A stretch of DNA of 64,000 bases from assembly GCF_002097535.1 (NCBI RefSeq), contig NZ_CP020772.1:620001-684000 (forward strand), read 5' to 3'. Origin of the DNA: Halobacillus mangrovi (GTDB lineage: Bacteria > Bacillota > Bacilli > Bacillales > Halobacillaceae). The notes beneath the pieces were generated by a model. The model was not told the DNA's origin. It made no database searches and worked only from the letters and a program-made list of their open reading frames with translations. Shown in pieces: positions 50,350-59,800 of this stretch. Position 1 is the first letter of the stretch, and each line of letters opens with the position of its first letter. The translations under genes were made by a program, and so were the position numbers.

Positions 50350-51416
50350 TTTCGTATAGGTTTTTGGTTCAATTTCTGTTTAATCCATTTCCCCCACTCC
50401 TCAAATTCAACCAAAAATCCGTCATGGCCATAGTCGGTATCTACATGGTAGTGCTCTCCTGATTTCACTTTTTCACTAAAGTGCTTCATTAGATCGTACG
50501 GGTAGAGGAGATCATGCTCGAAACTTATAGTAAATACATCGGCTTTGTATTGCTCAGCGGCTTTCTGCCATCCGTCTCGGTCACGGCCGATATCATGATG
50601 GTTCATGGCTTCTAGAAGATAGAGGTAACTATTTGCATCAAAGCGCCCCTTAATTTTGTCTCCTTGATAATCAAGATAGGACTGGATGTCATAAGAGGAA
50701 GAAGTACGTCTCTTACGATCGAATCTTTTCTGGAAAAGAGTGCGGCTCCTATACGTGACCATTCCAGCCATTCGGGCAATTTCGAATCCTTGAAGCTGAT
50801 CATTTGATAGATACTCTCCATTATTGAATGCGGGATCATCTTTGATGGCCCGTGCTCCTATGTGATTAAAAGCGATACCGTAATCACTAAGATAAGGGGT
50901 GGCAGCGAGAATAAATAATTGATCCATAAAATCAGGATAGAGGATCCCCCATTCAAATGTCTGCATGCCACCGAGAGAACCTCCAGTTACGGCCTGCACG
51001 TGATGAATTCCGAGTTGGTCCAATGCTTGCTTTTGGGAATGAACCATGTCGCGGATCGTTACAGGAGGAAAGTTTAAACGGTATTGTTTCCTTGTTTGGG
51101 GATGGGTGCTGGCTGGTCCTGTTGACCCATGACAACCGCCAAGGACATTAAATGTAATGACCTGGTAATGGTCTGTATCGATGGGGGCTCCTTTACCGAT
51201 CAGCCCAGCCCACCAGCCGGGTTCTTCTTCTGACCCAAGGGCGTGTTGATTTCCTGTCAGCGCGTGGCAGATGAGGATTACGGGCGCATCTTTAGGTCCA
51301 TAGCGCTCGTAAGCGAGTTCCACATCAGCCAACCGATCTCCGGACTCGAAAGTGAAATCACCAATGGAAACAGTTGTTAAGTTTTCAGTGCGGCTGGTGG
51401 GATTTTTCAATGACAT
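50346..51416 (-). CDS. metX: Homoserine O-acetyltransferase
   Basis: A 356-residue alpha/beta-hydrolase that acetylates homoserine in methionine synthesis. The nucleophile Ser is in TGGSLGGMQTFEW, the oxyanion region in CHALTGNQHA and the catalytic Asp/His in the last quarter (TISFEHDLLYP, DYGHDGFL). ATG at 51416 lies eight bases after AAAGGAG; a longer frame from 51458 would overlap the end of metY. It is the second gene of the SAM-riboswitch operon. The metX subfamily can be acetyl- or succinyl-specific; acetyl is assumed from the paired O-acetylhomoserine enzyme. Confidence 0.88.
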   Translation of the reverse strand: MSLKNPTSRTENLTTVSIGDFTFESGDRLADVELAYERYGPKDAPVILICHALTGNQHALGSEEEPGWWAGLIGKGAPIDTDHYQVITFNVLGGCHGSTGPASTHPQTRKQYRLNFPPVTIRDMVHSQKQALDQLGIHHVQAVTGGSLGGMQTFEWGILYPDFMDQLFILAATPYLSDYGIAFNHIGARAIKDDPAFNNGEYLSNDQLQGFEIARMAGMVTYRSRTLFQKRFDRKRRTSSSYDIQSYLDYQGDKIKGRFDANSYLYLLEAMNHHDIGRDRDGWQKAAEQYKADVFTISFEHDLLYPYDLMKHFSEKVKSGEHYHVDTDYGHDGFLVEFEEWGKWIKQKLNQKPIRN

Positions 51417-51435
51417 GTTTGGACTCCTTTCCGGT

Positions 51436-53127
51436 TTAGACTGATAAGGGCTGCTCATTCAGCGTTTTGCCTGAACGTAAAGCAATAATTGCTTCATAAA
51501 GGTTCAATCCTGAAACTATATTGTTTTTCTCGCTCTTAAACGGGGTCTTCGACCAAATCAGGTGTGGCTTTACACCTTCTGCCGTTTTGATCGTATCAGC
51601 GTCAAGCTCAGGGAAATATAGAACATCCACTGTTTCTTCCGCTGATTCAACCACTTGATCAACTTCCTGATAATGATCTACTTTGAAGCCCAAACGTGCA
51701 AGTTTCTTAGATTCATGCTCATCATCAGCCTCTCCAATTATAGCGATGACCCTTTGCCTAAGGTCGCCAGAGCGATCTAATGAGGAAGCCAGAACATCTT
51801 CTGCGGGGTGCTTGGAAGTGTTGTATGGTTTTGAATGCCCCGTCGCTTTGTGAATGGCTGCGTCCAAGTCTTGTATTAAATCTTCAACGGATTCTAGACC
51901 AACGGACAACCGCACCAGCTCTTCTGTAACTCCTGATTTTTGTAGATTTTCGTCATTGAGCTGCTGGTGAGTGGTTGAAGCAGGATGAATGATTAAAGAC
52001 TTAGCATCACCGACGTTGGCAAGGTGAGACCATAGGTTGGTATGATCAATCAATTGACGCCCAGATTCTCGTCCGCCTTTGATTCCGAAAACGACAATCG
52101 AACCAGCACCGTATTGGAAATACTTTTTAGCTAGAGAATGGGTCGGGTGGTCTGGTAAGCCCGGGAAGGTTACCCACGACACCCCGTCATGGCCTTGGAG
52201 ATACTCAGCAATTTCTAAAGCTTGATCGGTATGTTTCTTGATCCTCAAATGAAGCGTTTCTAGACCTTGTAGTAATAAAAACGCATTGTGTGGGCTTAAG
52301 CATGCGCCAATATCACGCAAAAGTTGAACTCTTAGCTTAATCGCATAACCGACTGGACCAACATCGAGACCGAAGCGGATGCCGTTGTAACTGTTATCAG
52401 GTTCAGTAAAACCGGGGAACTTCTCATGGTTCCAGTCAAAACGTCCACTATCAACAACAATTCCTCCAATAGCTGTTCCATGACCACCGATCCATTTCGT
52501 AGCGGAGTGGACAACGATGTCTGCTCCCCAGGCAATCGGTTTACAAACATAAGGAGTAGCGAATGTGTTATCGATAATCAAAGGAATATGATGATCGTGA
52601 GCAACGTCTGCTACAGCTTCAATATCAAGCACGTTCAAACTTGGATTCCCAATCGTCTCCGCAAAGATTGCCTTTGTATTTGTAGTAATGGCTTTTGCAA
52701 AGTCTTCAGGATCTGTGCCCTCTACAAAGTGGACATTAATTCCATATTTAGGAAGAGTGTGGACGAATAAGTTGTACGTACCGCCATACAAATGGGTAGA
52801 TGTTACAATATCGTCTCCTGATTGGGCAATGTTCAAGATAGCCAAAGTAATGGCAGACATCCCTGAAGCAGTGGCGACAGCGGCTGCACCATCTTCCAGC
52901 AGCGCAATGCGCTGCTCAAGCACATCAACGGTAGGATTCATGATGCGGCTGTAAATATTCCCTGGCTCTGCAAGGGAGAAGAGGTTTTGTGCATGGTCAG
53001 TATCCTTGAATACATAGGATGTGGTTTGATAAATGGGGACAGCACGAGAACCTGTAGACGGATCTGGTTCCTGGCCTCCATGAAGCAATAGCGTTTCGGG
53101 TCCAAATTGGTGGAAAGGTAACGTCAT
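51436..53127 (-). CDS. metY: O-acetylhomoserine sulfhydrylase with C-terminal Rossmann-like extension
   Basis: A 563-residue protein. The first ~430 residues are a Cys/Met-metabolism PLP enzyme (ETLLLHGGQEPDPSTGSRAV, PLP Lys in VVHSATKWIGGHGT), which makes homocysteine from O-acetylhomoserine and sulfide. Normal family length is ~430; the extra ~130 residues (QRVIAIIGEADDEHESKKLA, LGFKVDHYQEV, VDVLYFPELD) look like a small CoA-binding/Rossmann-type domain. I start at ATG 53127, after AAGGAGG, not at 53196. It is first in the metY-metX operon under a SAM riboswitch. Confidence 0.88.
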   Translation of the reverse strand: MTLPFHQFGPETLLLHGGQEPDPSTGSRAVPIYQTTSYVFKDTDHAQNLFSLAEPGNIYSRIMNPTVDVLEQRIALLEDGAAAVATASGMSAITLAILNIAQSGDDIVTSTHLYGGTYNLFVHTLPKYGINVHFVEGTDPEDFAKAITTNTKAIFAETIGNPSLNVLDIEAVADVAHDHHIPLIIDNTFATPYVCKPIAWGADIVVHSATKWIGGHGTAIGGIVVDSGRFDWNHEKFPGFTEPDNSYNGIRFGLDVGPVGYAIKLRVQLLRDIGACLSPHNAFLLLQGLETLHLRIKKHTDQALEIAEYLQGHDGVSWVTFPGLPDHPTHSLAKKYFQYGAGSIVVFGIKGGRESGRQLIDHTNLWSHLANVGDAKSLIIHPASTTHQQLNDENLQKSGVTEELVRLSVGLESVEDLIQDLDAAIHKATGHSKPYNTSKHPAEDVLASSLDRSGDLRQRVIAIIGEADDEHESKKLARLGFKVDHYQEVDQVVESAEETVDVLYFPELDADTIKTAEGVKPHLIWSKTPFKSEKNNIVSGLNLYEAIIALRSGKTLNEQPLSV

Positions 53128-53194
53128 TGATAATTCCTCCTTAAATATGGTTTCTAGGAGCTCCGTTAGGTCTAGAATAGAATCAAGAAGAACC

Positions 53195-53351
53195 AAAAAG
53201 CCCTCTTCTTTAATAAGAAGAGGGCGTAAAAATCAAGTCCTCCTCTTATCTGCCAGATCTTTTGACCTGTAGGATTTAGCACCTTTTCAAGCGATACTTG
53301 AAGGTTGCCGGGCGTCGTAGGGCCTAGTCCCTCTGCCACTCTCGATAAGAG
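53195..53351 (-). ncRNA. SAM-I (S-box) riboswitch with terminator
   Basis: On the minus strand the leader has P1 strands CTCTTATC (53351-53344) and GATAAGAG (53250-53243), the GAGTGGCAGAGGGACTAGG and CCGGCAACC core, and AAGGTGCTAAATCCTACAG, all hallmarks of the S-box aptamer. A terminator hairpin (GCCCTCTTCTT/AAGAAGAGGGC with T5, 53225-53195) follows. High SAM favours termination, low SAM lets metY-metX be transcribed. Confidence 0.95.
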
Positions 53352-53506
53352 TATTTGTTTGAATATTCAGCTTTTACTTAACTTGTATGAAATTATAAAA
53401 GGAACCATGACTAATGTCAAATCATTTTACAAAACTAGAACGTGTTTACTTGTGAGTCGTTATGGGAATTGTCTACCAAGTCTTTAGAGAAGGAGAGTAT
53501 GAACCA

Positions 53507-53704
53507 ATGAAGGAATATAGTGTAGTACCTAACAAAGATGTAACAGGATGGTTTGTAAAGATTGAGGATGTTTCTCCTACAGACCTTTATGATGAAAGAA
53601 ATACAGCGATCGAAAAAGCTGAAGAGATCGCTAAGGAAAATAAACCGAGTAAGCTCCTAATTCTTGATCAAAATCATGAAATTGAAGAAGAAAGAAACTT
53701 TTAA
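53507..53704 (+). CDS. Small DUF2188-like protein
   Basis: A 65-residue protein with the DUF2188 pattern: YSVVPNKDVTGWFVKIEDVS, then an alpha-helical NTAIEKAEEIAKENKPSKLLIL segment and a short acidic end. Small proteins of this type are of unknown function. ATG at 53507 follows AAGGAG by 11 bases; the frame start at 53462 has no site. It has its own terminator. Confidence 0.7.
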   Translation: MKEYSVVPNKDVTGWFVKIEDVSPTDLYDERNTAIEKAEEIAKENKPSKLLILDQNHEIEEERNF

Positions 53705-53709
53705 GTTCA

Positions 53710-53739
53710 AAACTCCCGTGTCTTTCGGGAGTTTTTTTG
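53710..53739 (+). terminator. Terminator of the DUF2188-like gene
   Basis: AAACTCCCG/CGGGAGTTT stem and a T8 tail. Confidence 0.9.
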
Positions 53740-53784
53740 TTGAAGAAGCTTTTTTGTGGTCTGAGGTTGCACCCAGATCCAGCG

Positions 53785-53839
53785 CATAAACAAGCGATAA
53801 CTTGGAAAAAAAGCCCCCGACTCCATCGCTTGTTTTATG
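53785..53839. repeat. Long inverted repeat next to intergenic repeat R1
   Basis: CATAAACAAGCGAT (53785-53798) pairs with ATCGCTTGTTTTATG (53825-53839) with one bulge. It lies directly before repeat R1 and appears to belong to the same element. Confidence 0.5.
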
Positions 53840-53853
53840 ATTGTCGAGTGTTC

Positions 53854-53924
53854 TCAGGACGAGGGTCAGTTCAACGTTGTCATAGGACGTGCCGAATTTA
53901 GTTAAACATTCATGACTAAGTCAG
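53854..53924 (+). repeat. Intergenic repeat family 2, copy R1
   Basis: A ~50-base core from TCAGGACGAGG through GTTCAACGTTGTCATAGGAC to GAATTTAGTT recurs with few changes at 61159-61208; both copies are then followed by a variant of ATGACTA.GTCAG. No coding potential. The whole 343-base gap from 53705 to 54047 otherwise holds only the terminator and the inverted repeat before this element. Confidence 0.65.
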
Positions 53925-54047
53925 TCTTTTCAGCTATTGTTCTTTCCAGGCTGCGAGGGTTAAAGACGGTAGCAGGTGAGAGGAGTACTAGTATTCCGAC
54001 TTACATGATAGGATGGAAGAAAACGATTGAAAAGGTGAGTAAAGCAA

Positions 54048-55271
54048 ATGGAGCAAAGGTATGATGTGATCATCATAGGAGCAAGAGTTGCAGGTTCGAG
54101 CCTGGCAATACAATTGGGGGAGATGGGGAAGAGGGTGCTGCTTTTGGATAAAGCCTCTTTTCCAAGTGACACTTTATCAACTCATCATATGTCTCATCTG
54201 GAATATTTAAAAAAACTTGGGGTGCTTAAGGAAGTTGAGGCTACTGGCTTTCGTAAAATAAACCGGATGCGGACTTATATCGGAAGCAGTTTTGTAGAAG
54301 GTCCCCGTGCTTCTTATACGATTATTCCAAAGCGTGATCACCTGGATCACATTCTTTTAAGTAGAGCGAATGATCTTCCTACAGTTTCTCTTAGAGAAAA
54401 CCATTCTGTCCGTGATTTGATATGGGAAGAAAAACAGGTCAAGGGAGTGGTTGTAGAAGACCCTGATGGTCGAATGCATTCCATTTCCTGTGACTTAGTT
54501 GTCGGGGCAGACGGGAAGCATTCCAATATCGCTCATTGGGTTAAAGCTGAAGAATATAAACAGCAGAATCCTCTGCGTCCGGTTCTTTACGGCTATTATG
54601 AAGGGGTAAAACCATTACAGGAGCCTGCGACAGAAATTTTTCTACATGAAGGCCGGATCGGTTTTCTTTTTCCAATGGAAGAAGGCAGGGATTGTTTAGG
54701 GCTTGAAATTCATCCAGAAGAGTTCAAACCGATGATGAAATCGCCGAAAGAAAGCTTCGAAAAAATGTATCGGTCGCTTTATGGAATGGATATTAGGCTT
54801 GAAGGGGCTGTCTTGCAAGGCAAGATCATTGGAACTCCAGGCATGCCTAATTTTTTCAGAAAAGCATATGGAGACGGGTGGGCGTTGATCGGAGATGCCG
54901 GGCATAGCAAGGATCCAAGTACAGGGCTTGGTATCAATGATGCATTCATGCAGTCCTTCCTGTTAGCGGAGGCGATCCAGTTGATGGATCAAGGTAAAAG
55001 CCGTGGGGAGGCCATGGAAGCTTTTCAACAAGAACGGGATCGGCGCCTAATGCCGGGGCATGATTTAACTCTTAATTATGTTCAATCTCTTAGAAAATGG
55101 ACAACGAATGAAATGGCGCTGTTCCAGGCAATGGCCGCCAATCCTATGGTTTGGAATAAGCTTGTCCCTAATCTAGCTGACCAATTGAAGAGGGAATCAC
55201 GGGATGTTCCTTTACTGCATCAATCAATTCAACTGGAAGCACAAATTTTTGGTTTCATTCCAAAATCTTGA
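54048..55271 (+). CDS. FAD-dependent oxidoreductase (geranylgeranyl-reductase/aromatic hydroxylase-like)
   Basis: A 407-residue flavoprotein of the PHBH-fold group: FAD-binding VIIIGARVAGSSLAIQLGE (second Gly of the usual GxGxxG is Arg-Val), the DG motif in VVGADGKHSNIAHW and the second FAD motif GWALIGDAGHSKDPSTGLGI. The closest feel is geranylgeranyl reductase-related or tetracycline-monooxygenase-like enzymes; substrate unknown. The Ala-Arg change in the first loop is common in this subgroup. AAGGTGAG precedes the ATG. A small gene of unknown function follows 52 bases later. Confidence 0.78.
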   Translation: MEQRYDVIIIGARVAGSSLAIQLGEMGKRVLLLDKASFPSDTLSTHHMSHLEYLKKLGVLKEVEATGFRKINRMRTYIGSSFVEGPRASYTIIPKRDHLDHILLSRANDLPTVSLRENHSVRDLIWEEKQVKGVVVEDPDGRMHSISCDLVVGADGKHSNIAHWVKAEEYKQQNPLRPVLYGYYEGVKPLQEPATEIFLHEGRIGFLFPMEEGRDCLGLEIHPEEFKPMMKSPKESFEKMYRSLYGMDIRLEGAVLQGKIIGTPGMPNFFRKAYGDGWALIGDAGHSKDPSTGLGINDAFMQSFLLAEAIQLMDQGKSRGEAMEAFQQERDRRLMPGHDLTLNYVQSLRKWTTNEMALFQAMAANPMVWNKLVPNLADQLKRESRDVPLLHQSIQLEAQIFGFIPKS

Positions 55272-55323
55272 AGAAGGAAAGACTCCTATTTGTATAGAAT
55301 TCTATATAGAGAGGTGAAAGTAT

Positions 55324-55782
55324 ATGACATGGTCAAAAGATAGGGCGTTTGAAAAACTGCAAGAAATCTACACTGACCGCGTAATGCAGGATGAAAAAAG
55401 ACGGATCTTTCAGCAAGTGTATCGACATTTACATGAACACTTAGATGATTTGGCAGTCAAAGGTGGTTTGAAAGAGGAAGCGGAAAAACAGCTCAAATTC
55501 TTTAAAGAATACACATTTATGCCTGGCGACAATCTATTTCAATCGATGCGTTATGTTTTTCTCATTGCTAGAGGTGAAGGTGAAACAGATCCTCAAGTAA
55601 CCCAGCAACATTTAAATCGAATTTATAAAGCACTTTTTCAACCATCTGGACTAAAAAATCCGTATATACCAGATTCTTTCTGGGATACACCTCTTGGAGT
55701 AGCTTGTTTAATTGCAGAAGAGGGTGTTGAAGCAGTTTATCCGATACTGGATGAAATTCTAGAGGCTGAAAATGTCTATTGA
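55324..55782 (+). CDS. Conserved-looking protein of unknown function
   Basis: A 152-residue soluble protein, mainly helical, not recognised. N-terminus MTWSKDRAFEKLQEIYTDRV and a central FMPGDNLFQSMRYVFLIARG suggest a compact helical fold; no cysteine pair, signal or membrane segment. AGAGGTG precedes the ATG. It follows the FAD oxidoreductase gene in the same direction and may be cotranscribed. Confidence 0.6.
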   Translation: MTWSKDRAFEKLQEIYTDRVMQDEKRRIFQQVYRHLHEHLDDLAVKGGLKEEAEKQLKFFKEYTFMPGDNLFQSMRYVFLIARGEGETDPQVTQQHLNRIYKALFQPSGLKNPYIPDSFWDTPLGVACLIAEEGVEAVYPILDEILEAENVY

Positions 55783-55785
55783 AGG

Positions 55786-55818
55786 AAAAAGAGGGGCCTC
55801 GTTGCGGCCCCTCTTTTT
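55786..55818. terminator. Bidirectional terminator
   Basis: AAAAAGAGGGGCC/GGCCCCTCTTTTT stem with a 7-base loop between convergent genes. Confidence 0.92.
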
Positions 55819-56662
55819 AAAGCTTGAAATATGTTCTGATTTGACCGGCAAGTCCCTGGTAGCTTTTCACCTCATCTAAATTAGAAAGCATACCTTTAAC
55901 AATAGCAGGACGAGGATCGTTTTTTTGCAGTTCGTCAAGCAAAACTGAAATAGTATCCTTAATTTCCCCGCTGGATTGGCCTTGGAGTTCGATTAACCTT
56001 TGAATAATTTCATCCAATTCGTATTGATAATAATCCTTTGGGATGACCTGGTCCATAACTGATTCTGTTATGACCGGGTGGTCACCACTCGCCTTAAATC
56101 CTTCAACAATATAATCCGCTCTTCTCAACATAGCTTCGGACAGTGCCTTAAAATCAAGCTTCGCATTCTCGATGATGACGAGGTCCATAAAACCTTTGAA
56201 TATTCCTTGTAGCAGCAAGCTAATTTCCCATAAAAACTCTTCCACTTCTTTCCCATAAACGGCTAAAAGATGTCGCTTATAAAAAAGATAGGAATTAAAG
56301 CGGGTCTTCTTTAAAAATTCATCAATATTTTCATTGAAAGGTATAGCCTGCTCCCTAATTTGCATAATGATAAATTCACGATGCTCTGCAATCTCTTCAA
56401 AGGTGATTTGCATTTGTCTAATAAACTTAGTTCTGGCACCTAGGTCAAGAGACTGGATATCATCAATTTTCTTTTGAATTCTTTCATAGTAGTAGTTAAA
56501 AATCTCTAGAAGGAGGGCATCTTTTGATTTGAAATGGAGATAAAACGCTCCTTTAGACATCCCGCACTCGTTTGCTATTTCTTGTACAGATGTAGAGCTA
56601 AACCCCTTCTTAGCAAATAATTTGATTGACTGCTCTATGATGTGAATCGACTTTTGGTCCAT
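55817..56662 (-). CDS. TetR-family repressor of the adjacent RND efflux gene (YerO-like)
   Basis: A 281-residue regulator: TetR helix-turn-helix at residues ~8-55 (FSSTSVQEIANECGMSKGAFYLHFKSKD) and a long helical ligand-binding part. It is longer than the average TetR, like YerO, which neighbours swrC/yerP in B. subtilis. It is divergent from the swrC-like gene, and two TGACT-N4-GGTCA operators lie in the shared region, so it most likely represses the pump. ATG at 56662 is eight bases after AAGGAG; the ATG at 56668 is too close. Confidence 0.87.
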   Translation of the reverse strand: MDQKSIHIIEQSIKLFAKKGFSSTSVQEIANECGMSKGAFYLHFKSKDALLLEIFNYYYERIQKKIDDIQSLDLGARTKFIRQMQITFEEIAEHREFIIMQIREQAIPFNENIDEFLKKTRFNSYLFYKRHLLAVYGKEVEEFLWEISLLLQGIFKGFMDLVIIENAKLDFKALSEAMLRRADYIVEGFKASGDHPVITESVMDQVIPKDYYQYELDEIIQRLIELQGQSSGEIKDTISVLLDELQKNDPRPAIVKGMLSNLDEVKSYQGLAGQIRTYFKL

Positions 56663-56736
56663 ATTCATTGCTCCTTACTTTTATCTCGGAGGTTCATGTA
56701 GTTAAAAAAACATAAAGGTTTCAAAAGCATTTCCTC

Positions 56737-56765
56737 TTGACTTATGACTGGTTGGTCATTAATAT
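56737..56765 (+). promoter_or_regulatory. Promoter of the swrC-like gene
   Basis: TTGACT (56737-56742), a 17-base spacer and TAATAT (56760-56765). Confidence 0.7.
56745..56758. promoter_or_regulatory. TetR-type operator 1
   Basis: TGACTGGTTGGTCA, filling the promoter spacer; TGAC/GTCA arms. Confidence 0.65.
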
Positions 56766-56777
56766 TGTAAATGATTC

Positions 56778-56791
56778 TGACTATACGGTCA
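56778..56791. promoter_or_regulatory. TetR-type operator 2
   Basis: TGACTATACGGTCA, same TGACT-N4-GGTCA form as operator 1, 33 bases (about three helical turns) downstream and just past the expected transcription start. Confidence 0.65.
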
Positions 56792-56811
56792 ATATAGGGA
56801 GGAAAGCAGAA

Positions 56812-59800
56812 ATGAAAGGCATCATCAACTTTTCGATGAACAATAAATTCGCTATTTGGCTAATGACTATCATCATCACGATAGCGGGTTTATATTCAGG
56901 TTTAAATATGAAATTGGAAACGATACCTGATATTGAACCACCGATTATTACGGTTACTACCGTTTATCCTGGTGCTACACCTGAAGAGGTAGCGGACCAA
57001 ATTTCTGAACCATTGGAACAACAGGTCAGTAATTTGAGTGGAGTGAAAACTGTCAGCTCCACATCTTATCAAAATGCTTCTTCTCTTCAGCTTGAATATA
57101 GCTTTGATAAAAGTTTAGACGAAGCAGAGGACGAATTGCAAGAGGTTGTAAATAAAGCAGAACTTCCTGACGAAGCTCAAGAGCCGTCAGTCTCTCGTTT
57201 GAACTTTAACGCTTTTCCTGTAGTGAGCTTAAGCGCTGTGAATGGAGATCAATCACTGGAGCAATTAACGACTACAGTTGAAGAAGACATCGTTCCCGCT
57301 CTTGAAGGACTTGAGGGTGTGGCAGAAGTCCAAGTATCCGGTCAGCAATTGCAGGAAGTACGCATTGATATGAAAGAAGATGCTTTAGCTGATCGAGGCA
57401 TGGATGCTGAAACGGTTACGAATTTAATAAGAGGCGCTGATGTGTCCTTCCCGTTAGGGTTATATAATTTTGATGGTACACAGAAATCAGTAGTTTTGAA
57501 TGGTGATCTAACTAGTGTTGAAGAACTGCGAGACTTAGAGATTCCGGCGATTCCGAGTCAATCTGGTCAAGGTCAAACCGGCGAGTCTCAAAGCCAGGGT
57601 GCGCCATCACAGAGCCAGGGAACACCTTCGCAAGGGCAGACCGGTCAAGGCCAACCGTCTGGTCAGCAAAGCTCCCAAGCACAAGCGACAATGGCAGAAA
57701 TTCCTACGGTTCAATTAAAGGAAATTGCCGATATTGAAGTTGTGGGGGAAGCAGAATCAATTTCCCGAACAAATGGGCAAGATTCGATCACTTTGCAGGT
57801 GGTTAAATCGCAAGAAGCGAATACGGTAGATGTTGTGAATACTGTGAAAGAAGAAACAGCGAGTTTTGAAGGAGATTTGGACGGAGTTGAGTTCATTTAT
57901 TCCTTTGATCAAGGGGAACCCATTGAAGAGTCTGTAAGCACAATGCTTAATAAAGCTCTATTTGGCGGTTTGTTTGCTGTTATTGTGATTCTTTTATTCT
58001 TGCGTAACTTCAAAACCACCATCATTTCAATTATTTCGATTCCATTGTCCTTGCTGATTGCGATTTTATTCTTGAAACAGATGGATATTACGTTGAACAT
58101 TATGACATTAGGAGCGATGACGGTTGCCATAGGAAGGGTCGTCGATGATTCCATTGTTGTGGTGGAGAATATTTACCGGAGGATGTCCTTACCTGGTGAA
58201 AAATTAGCTGGTAAAGACTTAATAAGATCAGCAACTCGTGAAATGTTCATGCCGATTTTATCCTCTACACTTGTCACGATCGCCGTCTTTCTTCCGTTAG
58301 GGTTGGTTGAGGGGACAGTTGGTCAAATCTTCCTTCCATTCGCTTTAACGGTTGTCTTTGCATTGCTTGCATCGTTATTAGTAGCTATCACCATTGTACC
58401 GATGCTTTCAGATACCCTTCTGAAAAAATCAAAAATCAAGCAGGTGAAGCATGAAGAGGGTGGAGGACGTGCAGCAAGAATGTATCGTTCTATTCTTACC
58501 AGCACATTAAACCACAAAATCATATCTACTATGATTGCAGTAGCGGTGCTAGTAGGAAGTATTGCATTGGTTCCGTTAGTAGGAACGAGTTTCTTACCTG
58601 AACAAGAACAAAAAATGGTAATGGCCACCTACAATCCAGAGCCAGGGCAAACGCTTGAGGATGTAGAAGACATTGCTATAGATGCTCAAGAATATTTTGA
58701 AGGGCGAGATGGGGCAAATACGATTCAGTATTCTGTCGGTGGAGAAAACCCGATGAGCCCTGGCGCATCTAACCAGGCTGTCTTCTATGTTGAGTATGTT
58801 GACGATACAGAGAATTTCTCTGAAGAATCCCAGCGAGTCATCGATCAATTAAATGAGAAGACAGAAAAAGGAGAATGGGTAAGCCAGGACTTCTCTGGTA
58901 CCGGCTCAAGCAACGGTCTTGAATTAAGGGTTTACGGTGATGATACGGAACAGATTAAGCCGGTCGTAGCAGATGTCGAAGAGCTTTTAGCTGAACAAGA
59001 AAACTTACGCAATATTGATTCTAGTCTTTCTGAGTCTTATGAAGAATACACGTTAGTTGCTGATCACGAGAAATTGAGCCAGTTAGGTTTGACTGCTGGA
59101 CAGTTAGGCATGGAGCTGAATCAGAATAGAGAACGTCCAGTAATAACGACCGTTGAACAAGACGGAGAGGAAGTCAATGTTTACCTTGAAGTGCAGGATG
59201 AAAAGTATAGTGATATCGAGGACTTGACTGATCGTGAAATACAGAGCCCTACTGGCCAATCTGTTCCTATCAGTGACGTGGTAGAAGTGGAAGAGGGGAC
59301 AACAGCTGACACCATTACTCGCCGGGACGACCGTGTTTATGCGAGTGTGAGTGCAGAAATCACTGTTGATGATGTCGGAACTGTATCGGCGAATGTGAAT
59401 GAAAAGGTTCAGGATATGGAAACTCCTGATGGCGTTGAAATTACTCAAGGCGGTGTAGCCGAAGATATCAATGAATCTTTCACTCAGCTTGGATTGGCGA
59501 TGCTGGCTGCCATTGCGATTGTGTACTTGATTCTGGTCATTTTCTTTGGCGGAGGTTTGGCGCCGCTTGCAATCTTATTCTCCTTGCCGTTTACAATTAT
59601 CGGTGCGGTATTAGGTCTATTGATTAGTGGAGAAACCCTAAGCATCTCTGCCATGATAGGAGCACTCATGCTGATTGGGATCGTTGTAACAAACGCAATC
59701 GTTCTGATCGACCGTGTTATTCACAAAGAAAAAGAAGGATTTTCGACAAGAGAAGCCCTTATCGATGCTGGAATGACACGTTTACGCCCGATCTTAATGA

